Below are positions 25,024 to 36,873 of a stretch of 64,000 bases of DNA, in pieces. A program made the position numbers and the translations under genes. Below the pieces are notes generated by a model. That model was given only the letters and a program-made list of their open reading frames with translations, ran no database searches and was not told where the DNA came from. The stretch spans positions 1,567,001-1,631,000 of the forward strand of contig MCGT01000001.1 in NCBI GenBank assembly GCA_002104935.1. Direction: 5' to 3'. The number at the start of each line of letters is the position of its first letter. Positions within the stretch are counted from its first letter, which is position 1. The stretch comes from Hesseltinella vesiculosa (Eukaryota > Mucoromycota > Mucoromycetes > Mucorales > Cunninghamellaceae).

Positions 25024-25721
25024 TTAACCTAAATGACCGGAAAAATCTACATCCAGAAGACTTGTAGGCATCTTGTCTTTGGTTCGATCGTCTCGAATCA
25101 CTCTGGAAATAAAAAAAGGTCAGTTTACCTTGAAACTGGTCTTCGATCTCCGTGATTTCGGGCTGACGCCATCTCATCTCATTTTTTCTCCAGTCATACC
25201 TTGCATCCATGCGCACGTCTTCCGTTTCAATTCCTAAGGTGGCCTCTGGCATCACCGCATCAATCACGTAATGATTGTCACAATGAGGGCAATATTCATC
25301 TTCTTCTTCATAATCCCTAAAGAAGTTGGCACAAAAAAAAAAAATGAATGCACAATTTGTAAAAGATAAGGCTCTTATGCAACCTATAAAAAAAGGACAT
25401 GTGACCCAGGTAGGCACAGGTTTTCTCACACTCATTTTGTAACCACCCTTCTGTGCGTCCCTCATCCTTTTACTGTATTTCTGTGCAACTTACGAGACGT
25501 CTTTCCGAAAGGCTTTCTTGCATTTCTTGCAGGCAAACACCATTTCATCTGTTTTGCGTAATGGATGATCCGATACTGCTGCATGACAATCAGCACAATC
25601 AAACCAACGACGACAACAAGGCGCTCGAATCGACACCTACATGAAATGAAAAAGGACCGGATCAGCATCATCCTCATTTCCAAATCTAACTTACCTGGGC
25701 ATTCAAGACATGCTTACACAT
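25024..25721 (-). CDS. CHY zinc-finger protein, 121 aa
   Basis: Four exons (25721-25695, 25636-25494, 25316-25200, 25102-25024). The protein begins MCKHVLNAQVSIRAPCCRRW and continues FDCADCHAAVSDHPLR, FACKKCKKAFRKD and EYCPHCDNHYVIDA. This Cys/His spacing is the CHY-type zinc finger, which binds three zinc ions. The last 35 residues (VIRDDRTKDKMPTSLLDVDF) are not zinc-binding. A relative, yeast Hot13, acts on small Tim proteins in mitochondria; other fungal CHY proteins have no known function, so none is assigned. The first exon is 27 nt. Confidence 0.88.
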
Positions 25722-25952
25722 TTTTTTTTCAATAGAGGTCCAGGACAATTATAATAAAAATAAACGAGGTATAAGTCCTGATGGATCTCAAGATGAAGAA
25801 TAAAAATAAAAAAATAGTTGGAAGAAAAAAAGGAAACCCGCCTCGCCTTCCCCCGCTTTTTTTCGCCTGCGTGTTGCTATGTCAAAATGCAATCCCTTTC
25901 TGATTATTTTTTTCTTCTTTATGATGATCATGTATTTTTGAAATTCTAAACT

Positions 25953-27593
25953 TTACAAAAAGTGCAAACCAACGCCCCATTGAAGACCAGGAGCGAGACG
26001 GTCGCCAGCACGCGATTGCACAGGTACACAAAAGTTAGCCTCCAGACGGCCAAAGGCGTGGTACACAATGAACCCAGCGCCATACGACACCCGGGCGTTC
26101 TGTTGCAGATCTTCCACGGCTGCACGAGGAGGTTGACCCAATTGCCAGCTGGTCATGTTGCCTGCATTGACAAACCCATGCAACTTGATGGGCCAAGCCT
26201 TCGCATCCCCAGGCAAATCACTGACCAAACTAGCTCCTGCCGTCCAGTACAAGTTACCACCCAAGTTATCTAAAGAACAAAAAAAAAAAAAAAAAGGGGG
26301 GGGGGGGAGTTTGCACCTGGCGCTTTTCTTTTTTTTTTCCAGCGGTACTCACCACCATCATTAGCATCGATGCCAGCCGTTTGGAAACCTCGCACAGAAA
26401 GAGGGCCCCCCAAGTGTAGACGATCAGACACATGGACCTTGTCCGGCTGACGGGCGGCCAACACACCGGCTTGGGCTGTCAGACTCAAGGTGACAGAGTC
26501 GTTCAAACGTTGGTGCCATTGACCTGTTGCTTGGGTCTTGAAGAATTGCTCGTCGCCACGCTCACCCACACCAGCCCATTCCTGGCACAAGCGCGCATAC
26601 ACGCCTTCACGAGGCACGGTCGGATGGTCGCGTGTGTCATGGACCCAGGTGTGGTAAAGGGACGATTTGTTGTTTTCGCCTGCCTGTCCTTGCACACTAT
26701 TGACAAGTTAGCGCCCCAATCTTAGAATCACGTATAAACTTACGTAGCTGAAGCAGTAGCAAAGGGTGTCACGTTGCGTCGAGCGATGGCATAAGTCAAA
26801 CTGTGATCACCCACGTTGGAACCAACCTACAATCCATCAAGAAGAAGAGAGGATGTCAACGTCAGCTTGTTTGTAGAAGAAGTTACCTTGAGTCGAACGC
26901 CTGCAACGTCGCTCTTTTCTTGATAAGCGTTGAACAAGGAATGATCCTTGATGGATGTGTTCACAAAAGCAGACAGCGTGGTGGAAGGACTGTTCAAGGG
27001 AGTGGACACAATCGCCTATAGTCACAATACGGCCAGTGAGTGGGCAAACCAATCATAAAAGAGGTTACCTCGATGGCTGACTTTGTGCGTTGGCCAAATG
27101 TCAAGTTGATTTCGGCCTTTTCCGCTCCACCAAATAAATTTCTGGCCAGAGCCACTTCTGACTAGAAAGGAATGAAATGAGGACGTGGTGAGCGCCGTTG
27201 GCAGGGTTTACCAGCAAGATGTCATTATAACCGGCGTTGACAGCGGTCTTGACCAGCGCACGAGGCTTTTCCTTGAGCTGCAGCGTGACATCAATGTGAT
27301 CGGGGTGCTGTTTCTGGGTATCGAGATAGACACGGATTTCTTCAAAAATATCCAAACGGTTGAGCTCGTCAGCCAAGGTGCGGGTTTCTTTGAACACTTG
27401 GCCCAACGTTTGAGGTCGAAAGATGTCGCGGGTCAGTTGGTCCAAAAACGATTTGCGTGTGATGTTGGCGCCCAGCACTCGAAGCGAGTGCACTGTGGAA
27501 GGCGTATCGGGATCCAGCTACCAATCCAACAATGAGCATCTTTTTCTCTTCTTCTCTCTGCCCATGTTGGTCTACCTGCTGTTCCAAAGGCAT
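25953..27593 (-). CDS. SAM50: Sorting and assembly machinery protein Sam50 (Tob55)
   Basis: Seven exons (27593-27576, 27517-27212, 27161-27069, 27015-26887, 26826-26744, 26696-26353, 26269-25953) give 429 aa. Sam50 is the Omp85-family beta barrel that inserts beta-barrel proteins in the mitochondrial outer membrane. The N-terminal half holds one POTRA-like domain (LRVLGANITRKSFLDQLTRD to VTLQLKEKP). The rest is barrel strands, including ARNLFGGAEKAEINLTFGQR, the lid-loop motif LGGPLSVRGF and the last strand FGRLEANFCVPVQ with terminal QWGVGLHFL. The first coding exon is only 18 nt (MPLEQQ). Intron 6 carries a C11/T16 tract on the coding strand. The gene is divergent from HUS1. Confidence 0.95.
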
Positions 27594-27722
27594 TTGTTCA
27601 AGCAAAAAAAGTAAAATGAAGAAAAAAACAAAAAACAATTGGCGGGGCTCTTTTTTTTTTTATTTTGATGGGTTTCACGCCTGGGCCGTCCCTTTCTTTA
27701 CTTTTCTTGTCCACGTTGTTGA
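27594..27722. promoter_or_regulatory. Compact divergent promoter, SAM50/HUS1
   Basis: Only 129 bp separate the two start codons. The interval is A/T-rich with a T11 run (27651-27661); both promoters and leaders must fit here, implying shared elements. No TATA box can be assigned with confidence. Confidence 0.5.
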
Positions 27723-28945
27723 ATGCGGTTTCGTGCCTTTCTTGCCAATCCAGTTGGCATGCTCAGTAAGTGAGTCTTCCATGGACTTCCATGGACTTGT
27801 ACTTGGGTTGCTCATTCGTTTTGCTGCATTGCTCCCAGAGATCGCACTGGCCATGGAAAAACTTGGCCCCACCTGCATTCTGTGCATGACCACGGACTCC
27901 ATAATGTTTATCAATAGCCATGATCAAGATGCTGGCGTCCATGCATGGATGTAAGCACCTTTCGCTCCATCCGTTCAATAGTAGACTCACCCTGATCTCT
28001 TAGCAAAACCGACGTTGTAAGATCATCCACACGATCCCACTTTCTTCGTATTCACCTGTCCAGCTAGAATACCCTGTTCTCTGGCTACCGGATTGCAAGC
28101 TCTTCCAACAATGAAATCTACTTTTCCGTTCTCACCGACAGCCTGATCAGGGTTGCCAGGGTGGCTCAGCAAGCTGCGGAAACAAGAATCTGCCTGACCG
28201 TGTCGCATGGTCAGCCGTTGTTGGAGTGGCGCATCACCTTGGAGGTAGGTGCCTCGGAACGAAACCCCGTCAGCGTCTTACCTCTCTCTCGCCTCTATAG
28301 AACCGAGTGGGCTCCACAAACGTCAGCAGCCACGAACTGGAAATCCAGCTCCTGACCTCTGAACGAATGCAGCCTTTGATGGAACCGCCGGTCTTGCCAA
28401 GCCCGCAGGTACAAATGGAACAGACCCGACCGAACCACTCATCTTTTTTTTTTTGGAACATCAGGCCTACATCCTTTTACCTAGCTTGCAATCCATGAAG
28501 CATCTAGCAGATCGCGCCAAATCACTGAGCAAGTTTTTGACCGTGTCAGCCAACATGAATGGCCAATTGAAACTGGTGATCGATACTGAGCTTGCTCAGG
28601 TGGATGCCCAGTTCAACCGCCTGGAGAACCCCCGCCTCGATGGCCACCATCCCAGTGAACAGAACCGGACCCAGTTTGTGTCAGCTCGCATTGCTACAGA
28701 CGACTTGGTCCACTTTTTGCATTGCCACCACCTCGACCCACAAAATGTGATTTGCGGTAAACCTTCCCATACCCTTCGTCGCCTCCGTCTCATCGCTATT
28801 CTCCTCCACCTTAGCCATCACCGATCAAATGTATATAGCCTTTTACGTGTATGTCAATTTAAATATCCACATCCAAGCCGATGACCACCCCATTGAAACA
28901 CAATCTACCATCATGACCTGCCACCTCCCTGTTTATCACTACTGA
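27723..28945 (+). CDS. HUS1: Checkpoint clamp subunit Hus1
   Basis: Seven exons (27723-27765, 27839-27950, 28004-28016, 28068-28244, 28301-28408, 28465-28756, 28815-28945) give 291 aa, near human HUS1 (280 aa). The start MRFRAFLANPVGMLKIALAM and EKLGPTCILCMTTDSIMFI match the Hus1 N-terminus. Later segments TLFSGYRIASSSNNEIYFSV, RICLTVSHGQPLLEWRITLE and NRVGSTNVSSHELEIQLL fit the PCNA-like sheet; the C-terminal strand is DQMYIAFYVYVNL. Hus1 joins Rad9 and Rad1 in the 9-1-1 clamp that signals DNA damage to ATR/Mec1. Exon 3 is 13 nt. The acceptor of exon 4 follows CAGCTAG; alternative AGs nearby break the frame. Intron 1 carries a short direct repeat (CCATGGACTT twice). Confidence 0.93.
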
Positions 28946-29080
28946 GTCCACTCCTTTACCCGGCCTTTTTTTATTTTTTTTTTGCATGACAACCTCATTT
29001 TCTGGCTGCAAAATAAAAACAAACCTTTCATCGACTCCGCCAGCTTTTTGCAGCTTTTTTCTTTTTTTTGATTCTCTACC

Positions 29081-31154
29081 ATGAATGACGAATGGGCTGC
29101 CTTTGCTGATATGATGCCATCATCCTTTGGCAAAAAGGCAAAACCATCCAATAATGCAAACACTGTCAATTTTGAAAAAACAAAACGACAGGTAAATCAC
29201 CAAGACCACCTGCAAAAACCTGATCGCCCATAACTGTTGTAGGAAACCAAAATGATCGACCCTGCGATGAATGAACCTCCTGCATCGGCTGAAAAGAAAA
29301 GCGACAACCATGCCCAGAGCAGTGACGATGATGACGACGATGACGACGAAAGCGACAATGACAGCGATGAACCATCGTCGGCCATGTCACTAGAACCCCC
29401 CATTTCGCACGAAGTAACACTCAAGGATCACACCCGCACCGTCTCAGCCTTGGCCCTCGACCCGGCTGGCTCACGCCTGATTTCGGGCGGTTACGATTAC
29501 GACGTCAAGCTGTGGGACTTTGCCGGAATGAACCAAAGCTTCCGGCCGTTCCGCTCCTTCCAGCCCTTTGGTGACTACCAAATCCACGACATTCAATACT
29601 CCCTCACCGGCGACTCTTTCCTGGCCATCTCGGGCGCCTCCAACGCCCGCCTGTTCGACCGCGAGGGCCAATCCAAATACAACGACGGCTTCATGAAAGG
29701 CGACCCATACATCCGTGATTTGCGCCATACTGCCGGCCACGTCGGTCCGCTCAGCGGCGTGACCTGGCACCCAGACGCCCGAGACACCTTTGCCACCAGC
29801 TCCCAGGACGGCACCCTGCGTGTCTGGAATGTCGAACAGCACCGCAAACAAAAACTAGTCATTGCCTACAAGTCCAAAGAACGCGGCGGCCGCTCCGCAG
29901 CCACCGCCCTTGCCTACACCCACAATGCCTCCCTCCTTGCCGGTGCCTACCAAGACGGCACCATCCAAGTCTGGGACACCAAAGGCCCCTTTGTCCGTCC
30001 TGCCGTCCCTATTCCTGACGCCCATCAGAAGCAATCCGAAACCTCTAGCCTCCTCTTTTCCAAGGACAACTTCACCTTGGTGTCGCGTGGCGGCGATGAC
30101 TCCGTCAAAGGTACGAAAGAGGAACGACGTGGACTGGCATCATACTCAATGTTTTATTTCAAATAGTGTGGGATATTCGCAACGCCAAGAAACCTGTCAG
30201 CGTGCAATACGGTCTGGATATCGTCCATCCTCGTGTCAATGTGATATTCAGCCCTGACGAACGCCTGATCTTAACTGGCACGGCATGCCCCAAGGACAAG
30301 GGCGTCGGCAAATTGGTGATGATGGACCGCAACACTTTGGAAATCCAACGCACCATGCGTAAGCCGTGCACTGAACAAATGGGCTGGGGAATTCACTGTT
30401 TTTCTATTTTCCTCTGCGCACAGACATCGGGCCATCTAGTGTCGTCAAGGTGCTCTGGCACCCGCGCATCAACCAAATCTTCACCGGCAGCGCCAACGGA
30501 GACATCCACGCCTTTTACAGCCCCGACTACTCCCATCGTGGTGTCAAGATGGCTGTATCCAAAGCCCCCAAGAAGCGTGCCGTCGATGACTATGAAATCA
30601 ACCGACCCATTATCAACCCTCACGCCTTGCCCATGTACCGTGAAGAAAAGGTCAGAAGTAAAAAACGGCAATTACAGAAGCAACGCAAAGATCCCGTGGC
30701 CTCCCATCGACCAGGTAGGGCAATCGGAACCTCGCCCGAACCCGTGTAACCTTTTTTTCTTTAGATCTCCCTGTTGGGAAACATGGCGTCGGCGGTCGCG
30801 TGGCTCATGGTCAACAACATGCCACACTCAAGCATTTGTCAAAGGATACCCGACGAGGTAATAGACTACCAGCTATCCGGTTGCTTGTCACTGACCCCTC
30901 CCTTTCTTTTGAAACACAGACGAAGATCCACGAGAAGCTCTTTTAAGATATGCGAATGCGCCCAAGGATGACGAGATGTCTTGGGTCAGCAAAGGTCAGT
31001 CAGCAAGGGCGTAACAAAACCTGACCTCATCCTGCTTTTTCTTTTCTCGTCTACAGTGTATGAAGAAACCCAGCCCAAGGCCATTTTCAATGAAGAAGAA
31101 GAAGAAGAAGCACCCAAAAAGAAGAAGAAGAAGGGTCTTTTTGACATTAAATGA
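29081..31154 (+). CDS. WDR70: WD-repeat protein WDR70
   Basis: Seven exons (29081-29191, 29243-30110, 30167-30358, 30424-30714, 30765-30857, 30920-30994, 31057-31154) give 575 aa. An acidic low-complexity N-terminus (Asp/Glu/Ser run near 29320-29380) leads to WD40 repeats beginning LKDHTRTVSALALDPAGSRL and ISGGYDYDVKLWDF, with GVTWHPDARDTFATSSQDGT and RVW later. The C-terminal part has the WDR70 signature (RPDLPVGKHGVGGRV, EDPREALLRYANAPKD, SWVSKVYEETQPKAIF), then Glu and Lys runs ending GLFDIK. In fission yeast and human cells WDR70 works with CUL4-DDB1 to promote H2B monoubiquitination at DNA breaks. Confidence 0.92.
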
Positions 31155-32809
31155 ATGGACAATGCTCAAACAATACTCAGAATGGATTTTTGACTGACTT
31201 AGCGAATAAATGATCTTTTTTTTTTTCAGCTAGCCTGCCGGTGAGAGGCGCACAGAGAATGATGAATGTTCGTGACAACGCCATCCACGCCTCTGCGCGG
31301 GAAGATGATTTTAGCAGTATCATAAAGCGCCTCGCTTCTCAGGATTTTTTTTTTTGACTAGAGGTGAGAGACACAAGAGTACGCAGTTTGGCATGCAGCC
31401 AAGGCAACCCTGGCGGGTTGGGATAGATCTGCACCATGCGCTAGGCATCTCATGATTTTGAAAAATAAAAGCTTGTGCTGCTGCACACCACTCTTGATGG
31501 ATCGATCTGAAATTTTGTGCATGTGCCATAAACCGTTAATGAATGGTCATGCTGAAAAAAAACGATGCTGTGATGGCAAACCCCGTCCTGCCAAAAAAAA
31601 AAAAAAAGTGATCTCCGTCCCTGCAACCTGAAGACGACCATCATCTTAGCTATGATAAAGAAGGCTGGCAGGAAGCTGTGTCGGCGCCAAGCTTTGCATG
31701 GAACTAGTACATGATGAAAAGTAACGAAGCAAAAATCCACTTTGGTCTCGGATAATGCTAGAGATATCAACATGGATAAGCTCTCCTGGCAAAACGCCAG
31801 GGCAGCAGAACTTGTGTAGCTTCAAACTTGGCATCACGTACGACGGAAAGTCTGTTCATTTGCCTATGACCATTTCTCACCATGTGCTAGTTGTATGTTA
31901 AATAGGAGGTGAATTGGTGGAGCTGAGCTGTTTAATGAAAGTTGATGAATTTCGGCCAAATCAGCAAGGCGGTCCGTCCCTTTTGCTTTTTTTAAAAAAA
32001 AAAGAGAGAGCGCGAAAGGACACCTTTGGTCTAATGAAGCAGCGTGAAATTTCCTGTGGGAGTATTTTCGTATGAAAGGTATTGATGCTGAAAAAACCAT
32101 GTCAGTTTGTGGAGAATGCCTAGCCTACGTGTCATTCGTTTCGCTTTACGAAGTAGCGGAGATGGAAATACACGGAAGCATGTTCGAGTCTGGGAGATGG
32201 ATTAGAAAAATTGGTAAGAACCATTTTAGTCTCCGCACAGTTCGATGCCAGGCAGGTGCAGGCTGGAAAATTGAACCAAACTAGTTTGTCTGCTGATTCA
32301 CATTCTGTCGATACTGGAAAGATGTGCAACCATGTGTATAGAGCTCTTTATATATATTTGGGGGACTTTTTTCTTATTTTGAAAAGAAAAAGAGAAGGCT
32401 TTCACATTTTTGGGATTGGATCGATCATTCGACTGGTCCGCCTCTCCAGCCATCACAGGGACAAAGTTCAAAAGCTTCCAACTGACTTCCCAGGCCACTC
32501 CTCTTGCTTGCTCTTGATGGCAAGGCTAACAGGTGAGGTTGACATTCTCTTCCCGTCACCGGTCACTTTTTCACAAGATTGGCAATTGTTTGATTTTAGA
32601 GCAATGGATTCATCTGCCAAGACAGCAAACACACGATGGTTGTCACATTTACAGACATACTGTCAATGATGCATGAATGTCGCAGAAATGCCGCACTTGC
32701 GAAAGGCGGTGCTTGAAAATGGCTGGATGAGGTTTTTTGTCCCGTGAATGATCGATGTGGTGTTCACTTTTTTATCCATTTTTATTATTTTTGTTTTTCT
32801 TCGTTTTTT
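31155..32809. other. Intergenic region without recognised gene
   Basis: 1.65 kb. Just after WDR70, a T-run plus CAG acceptor-like site (31211-31230) precedes a 33-codon plus-strand frame (31260-31358) that ends in a poly-T run; it is too weak to call. The remainder shows only scattered short frames. Confidence 0.5.
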
Positions 32810-34858
32810 ATGCATCCCATGCCGACAGCTAAACGTAAAGGAAGATCAAAGCGAAACAACCGAAACCAATACACGCAAATCCCATCCCAATCACAGCAGC
32901 CATACACTTCGTATTTTTCCCAGCCATCCCATCCCTCCCATGTAAGACCTCCAAGGGATCGATGTTTGACCATCCGGAAAATCTCATGGCCTGTCTTCTT
33001 TATTTTCTTACCGTCTTTGTATGATTCGCTAGAGAGATTACCAAACCATGCCTCGAGATCAAGATTACTTTCCTGGAGCAAATGACCAGGTGCCCATTTT
33101 GATCGACGTTGGGCAGCCCGATCGCCAGTCGCCGCATTCCCAACGATACCGTGCTAATAACAATGACCTGCTGCTGCCGCCACCACACCCACTGCAACCG
33201 GATTATAATACATCCGACTACCTCTCTGATATTGAACCCACCAGCCAAGAAGAAGACAAAAACGATATCTGCATGCCCAACCTCAAAGAACAGCCCCAGG
33301 ACGATTTCGATACCGACGCCTTGGAGCAATATATCCAGAAATCAGCTGAAGCCAACCACAGCCCCCCCTCCCTCCGCAAGCGACGTCTCTCCAACATGTT
33401 CGAAAACAGAAAATATAGCCTCTATGGCGACCGTGCTCTGGTAAGACCAGAGATAAAAATTTCTGGGCTCTCAGCTTTAAACACGTTATTTTTCTTTTTC
33501 AGCATCCTGAAAGTGACGACCCTAATCAATATCGCTTCTCCTTTTATTCCACGGCTGAGCCCTCCACCATCCATACTCGCTATTTGCATGAAATCCCTTC
33601 CAAGGGCACCCGTCTCACCGACATGCTCAAGAAAGGCTGCTTTTGGATCGATGTGTTGAACCCTACGGATGCTGAAATGAAAATCCTTTGCAAGGTAAAA
33701 AAAGTCCCGTGGCGACGGACAAAAGGGACCCTGACCCCTATTTTGCTTAGGTGTTCCGGATCCACCCCTTAACCGAGGAAGATATCACCATGGAAGAACA
33801 AAGAGAAAAGTGCGACGTCTTCTACAATTACTATTTTATCTGTTTCCGGAGCTTTGAACAAGACCCACTGTCCCCAAATTATTTGCAACCCTTGGCTCTT
33901 TATATTGTCGTGCTCAGGGATGGCGTCTTGACGGTAAGTAGGCAAACTAGCGTGCTGGGTGAACGAAAAGGGAAGGGGGTCTGACCGAGACAGCTCATCT
34001 CACTTCCACAGTTCCACTTCCGTCCCACCCCTCACCCTCACAACGTGCGACGCCGGATTAAACAACTGCGCGATTATATCAGTGTCAGCCCTGACTGGAT
34101 CTGCTATGGCCTCCTGGACGACATCACCGACTCGTTTGCGCCTTTGATCAAGTCGATTGAATTCGAGGTCGATTCGATCGATGAGCTGGTCCTGATCCTC
34201 AAGGAATCCGAACAGTCCGACATGCTGCGACGCATCGGCTATTGCCGCAAACGTGTCATGAGTCTGCTAAGGCTACTGGTGGCCAAGGCCGACGTCGTCA
34301 AGATGCTCATCAAGCGCGGCGAGTCCACACCATGCGATGCCACAAGACCCACGCTGTCGACGGAGGTGGTGCTCTTTTTGGGTGACGTTCAAGGTAAGAA
34401 AAGGCGGTGTCTGTATGAAAAATCACCGGGAACGAGCCTCACCCTCCCTGTCTCTGCCATTAGACCATTTACTGACCATGCTCCAATCCCTGAACCACTA
34501 TGAAAAAATCTCATCGCGATCCCACTCGAACTATCTGGCCCAGATCTCAATTGAAATGACCCAAACCAACAATGAAATCAATGATATCCTCTCCAAATTG
34601 ACCGCCCTCGGCAGTGTGCTGGTGCCGATGAACCTGGTCACTGGTCTTTGGGGTATGAACGTCCAAGTGCCCGGGCAAATGACCGAGGTGAGTAACGCTA
34701 CGCATCACAAAAAAAATAGATGCATGTATGCCAATGGTGCTCATCACTCAGTGCTTCATTCCTCGTAGGATTTGACTTGGTTCAGCTGCATTACCATCTC
34801 CATCCTGTCCTTTTGCATCATCATGACCAGCATTATGAGATACTACAACATTGTCTAG
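32810..34858 (+). CDS. MNR2: CorA-type Mg2+ transporter, Mnr2/Alr-like
   Basis: Seven exons (32810-32941, 33033-33440, 33503-33694, 33751-33933, 34012-34393, 34464-34687, 34769-34858) give 536 aa. A long hydrophilic Gln/Pro/Arg-rich N-terminus (about 180 aa) precedes the CorA domain: RLTDMLKKGCFWIDVLNPTD, FRIHPLTEEDITMEEQREKC, NYYFICFRSF and FRPTPHPHNVRRRIKQL, then a long stalk helix. The C-terminal pore has ALGSVLVPMNLVTGLWGMNV with the GMN selectivity motif and a second membrane helix SCITISILSFCIIMTSIMRY. The layout fits vacuolar Mnr2 or plasma-membrane Alr1 homologues; the short C-terminal tail favours Mnr2, moderately. Confidence 0.92.
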
Positions 34859-35341
34859 GCTCACCAACCATCTCTTTTAATTTAAATCCCGCGCGACAAT
34901 AAACATTGGCAAAACACGAAGACCCAAGGCAAGGACAAAGTCATTCCTTGTTGCAAAAAAAAAAAAAAAAACCGTGCTGGGATCACTTACTAACTTGCCC
35001 ACCACACGAGCATCTTCATTGGATCTCCCTCTCACAGGGATGACGATCTGGCGCATGGGGTCCTGACTCTGTCGTGTCTTTGCCAGGGTGGCGGGGAGAA
35101 AAAGCGTTTATTCTTTTTTCAGATAGTGCTCTTTAGATCGGCCACGGCGGCAGTCACTGGTAGATGAGCCAGAAATACGTGCTATTTGCAGACTTGATTG
35201 TAAGCATCGTAACAGAGCCATTGTGCCCTTTTCTTTACCCGATTCATGATTTCACAAAAAAAAAATTCCTGATTTATTTTCTTTAGACTTTTTTTTTTTT
35301 AATTTACAAGGGAAGAAAGTACAATGGGGATGAGGGGATGC
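34859..35341. other. Convergent intergenic region
   Basis: Lies between the convergent stops of the Mg2+ transporter and allantoicase. A17 run at 34955-34971 and poly-T near 35287-35300. No gene seen; it holds both 3' flanks. Confidence 0.6.
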
Positions 35342-36779
35342 TTAGTAGGAGTTCTTGATATCCAAGGTGTGGATGTTGGGGCGTTCGATGGGCAATTTGG
35401 GGATAACACCACCTTCACGGACACCGTACAGACGGACGCGCTATAACAAATAATAAGGTTAGTGCTCATGTAGCTTAGCTTCAGCCATCCATTCTCTTGG
35501 AACTTACTTTAGAACCACCATCAGGGATCAAAGTATACTTCACGTGAGTGAAGACCTTGTCGGAGTGGGGGAGATCAAAGTAGAAGATGTCGTGAGGGCC
35601 GACGGCGACGGGGGCGACCAACTCGGTCCATTGAGCGTCGGCGGGAGGAACATCGCCATCGACGTTGGTAGCTTGGAGCTTGATTTGAGCGGGGTAGTTA
35701 CCGCAGTAGTGGGAGGTGTCGATTTCAGCCTTGAAGACGTGACCAGCAGCACCAAGACGGATGGTGACATAATCGACGTGACCAGGAGTGCGGGAGCGCT
35801 TGGTTTCCCAACCGTCACCCATGTTGGAACCACGGCCAGGCAATAACAAGTTGGAGCCAGGGGTATAGTGGGAGTTGCTGCACTCGACAGCCTTGGCACC
35901 GTTACCGAGGAAAGCCAAATCGATGATTTCACTGAAGAAAAAAAAAAAAATGCCGAGGTCAGTTGTCTTGCCTTGTATCACCCAAGCCTTTTTGCCCTCG
36001 ACCCATGTTTTTCTTCTCTCAGCACGTGGTATCACGATCCGTCACTTTGAAAAAAAAATACTTACTCCTTGTTGTCACCCCAGATAGGCTTGACGTTACC
36101 GTAGGCACGGAAACGGGCGATACCACCGTCGGGGATGTTGTTCAGACGCAAGTGAGTGTAGACACCGGATTCTTGAGCCAATTCAAAGACGTTGTGGCAG
36201 GTAGGGGGCAATTCCACCTTGGGCAAGATTTCGGTCCATTGGACGCTGTCAGCCAAGACATCACCTTCGGGCACAAAAGCACCTTCGACAGAGGCAGCAG
36301 GAGCTTGGTTGCCAGTGAAGTAGTGGGTATCAATATCGAAACCACGGAAAGAACCGGGGAAGCCCAACTTGATGACAGCCCTGCAATCGAAAAAGAAGGT
36401 TAGCGAATGCATGGATCTGATAGCTGCCTAGGACTGACAAAAGCACAGGAAAGGCAGGTGCACTGATAAAAAACTTACCAATCATATTTGGGGTTGTGAC
36501 GCTTGGTTTCCCAACCGTCCATCCAGGCGCCAGTGTCGACAAAGCGGCCGGGGCAGTGGATAGGAGGAGCAGGGTTGATCATGTTGGTGGCAGGAGCAAA
36601 GAATTCGTTGGTGACGTGAACGATTTCAGTGCCGGTGGAGGCGCTGGCCAAATCTGTGGAAAAAGAAAGGTGGGTGAGTTTGGTATGAACGCAAGCCATA
36701 GCGTTGGTTTAGTACCAGTGCAGGTAGCCAAAGAGGACTTGGAGATGTCTTCGAATTCGATACGCTTGTAGTCAACCAT
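35342..36779 (-). CDS. DAL2: Allantoicase
   Basis: Five exons (36779-36716, 36653-36479, 36380-36066, 35931-35508, 35440-35342) give 358 aa, typical of allantoicase. The enzyme hydrolyses allantoate to ureidoglycolate and urea in purine degradation. Two homologous beta-jelly-roll repeats are visible: repeat 1 with DTGAWMDGWETKRHNPKYDW, IKLGFPGSFRGFDIDTHYFT and HLRLNNIPDGGIARFRAYG; repeat 2 with NMGDGWETKRSRTPGHVDY, IRLGAAGHVFKAEIDTSHY and KYTLIPDGGSKRVRLYGV. The parallel DGWETKR and PDGG pairs are the family hallmark. The gene lets the fungus use purines or allantoin as nitrogen source; no other allantoin gene is in the window. A probable 5' UTR intron is listed separately. Confidence 0.96.
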
Positions 36780-36800
36780 GTTTGTAAAGGATATAAGTTT

Positions 36801-36873
36801 CTGTGAAAACAAAAAAAAAAAAAAAAGATGTTGGAAAAAGTGGAGTTGCTTTTTATATTTTTTTTAGTTTTAC
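36801..36873 (-). other. Probable 5' UTR intron of allantoicase gene
   Basis: On the coding strand a donor (CCAG/GTAAAA) at 36873 and a pyrimidine-rich acceptor ending CACAG at 36801 bracket 73 nt just upstream of the ATG at 36779. The T16 tract before the acceptor resembles the coding introns here. Confidence 0.4.

Noticed and set aside
29471..29851. 126-aa minus-strand frame within WDR70
   Set aside because: Antisense shadow of WD40 repeats.
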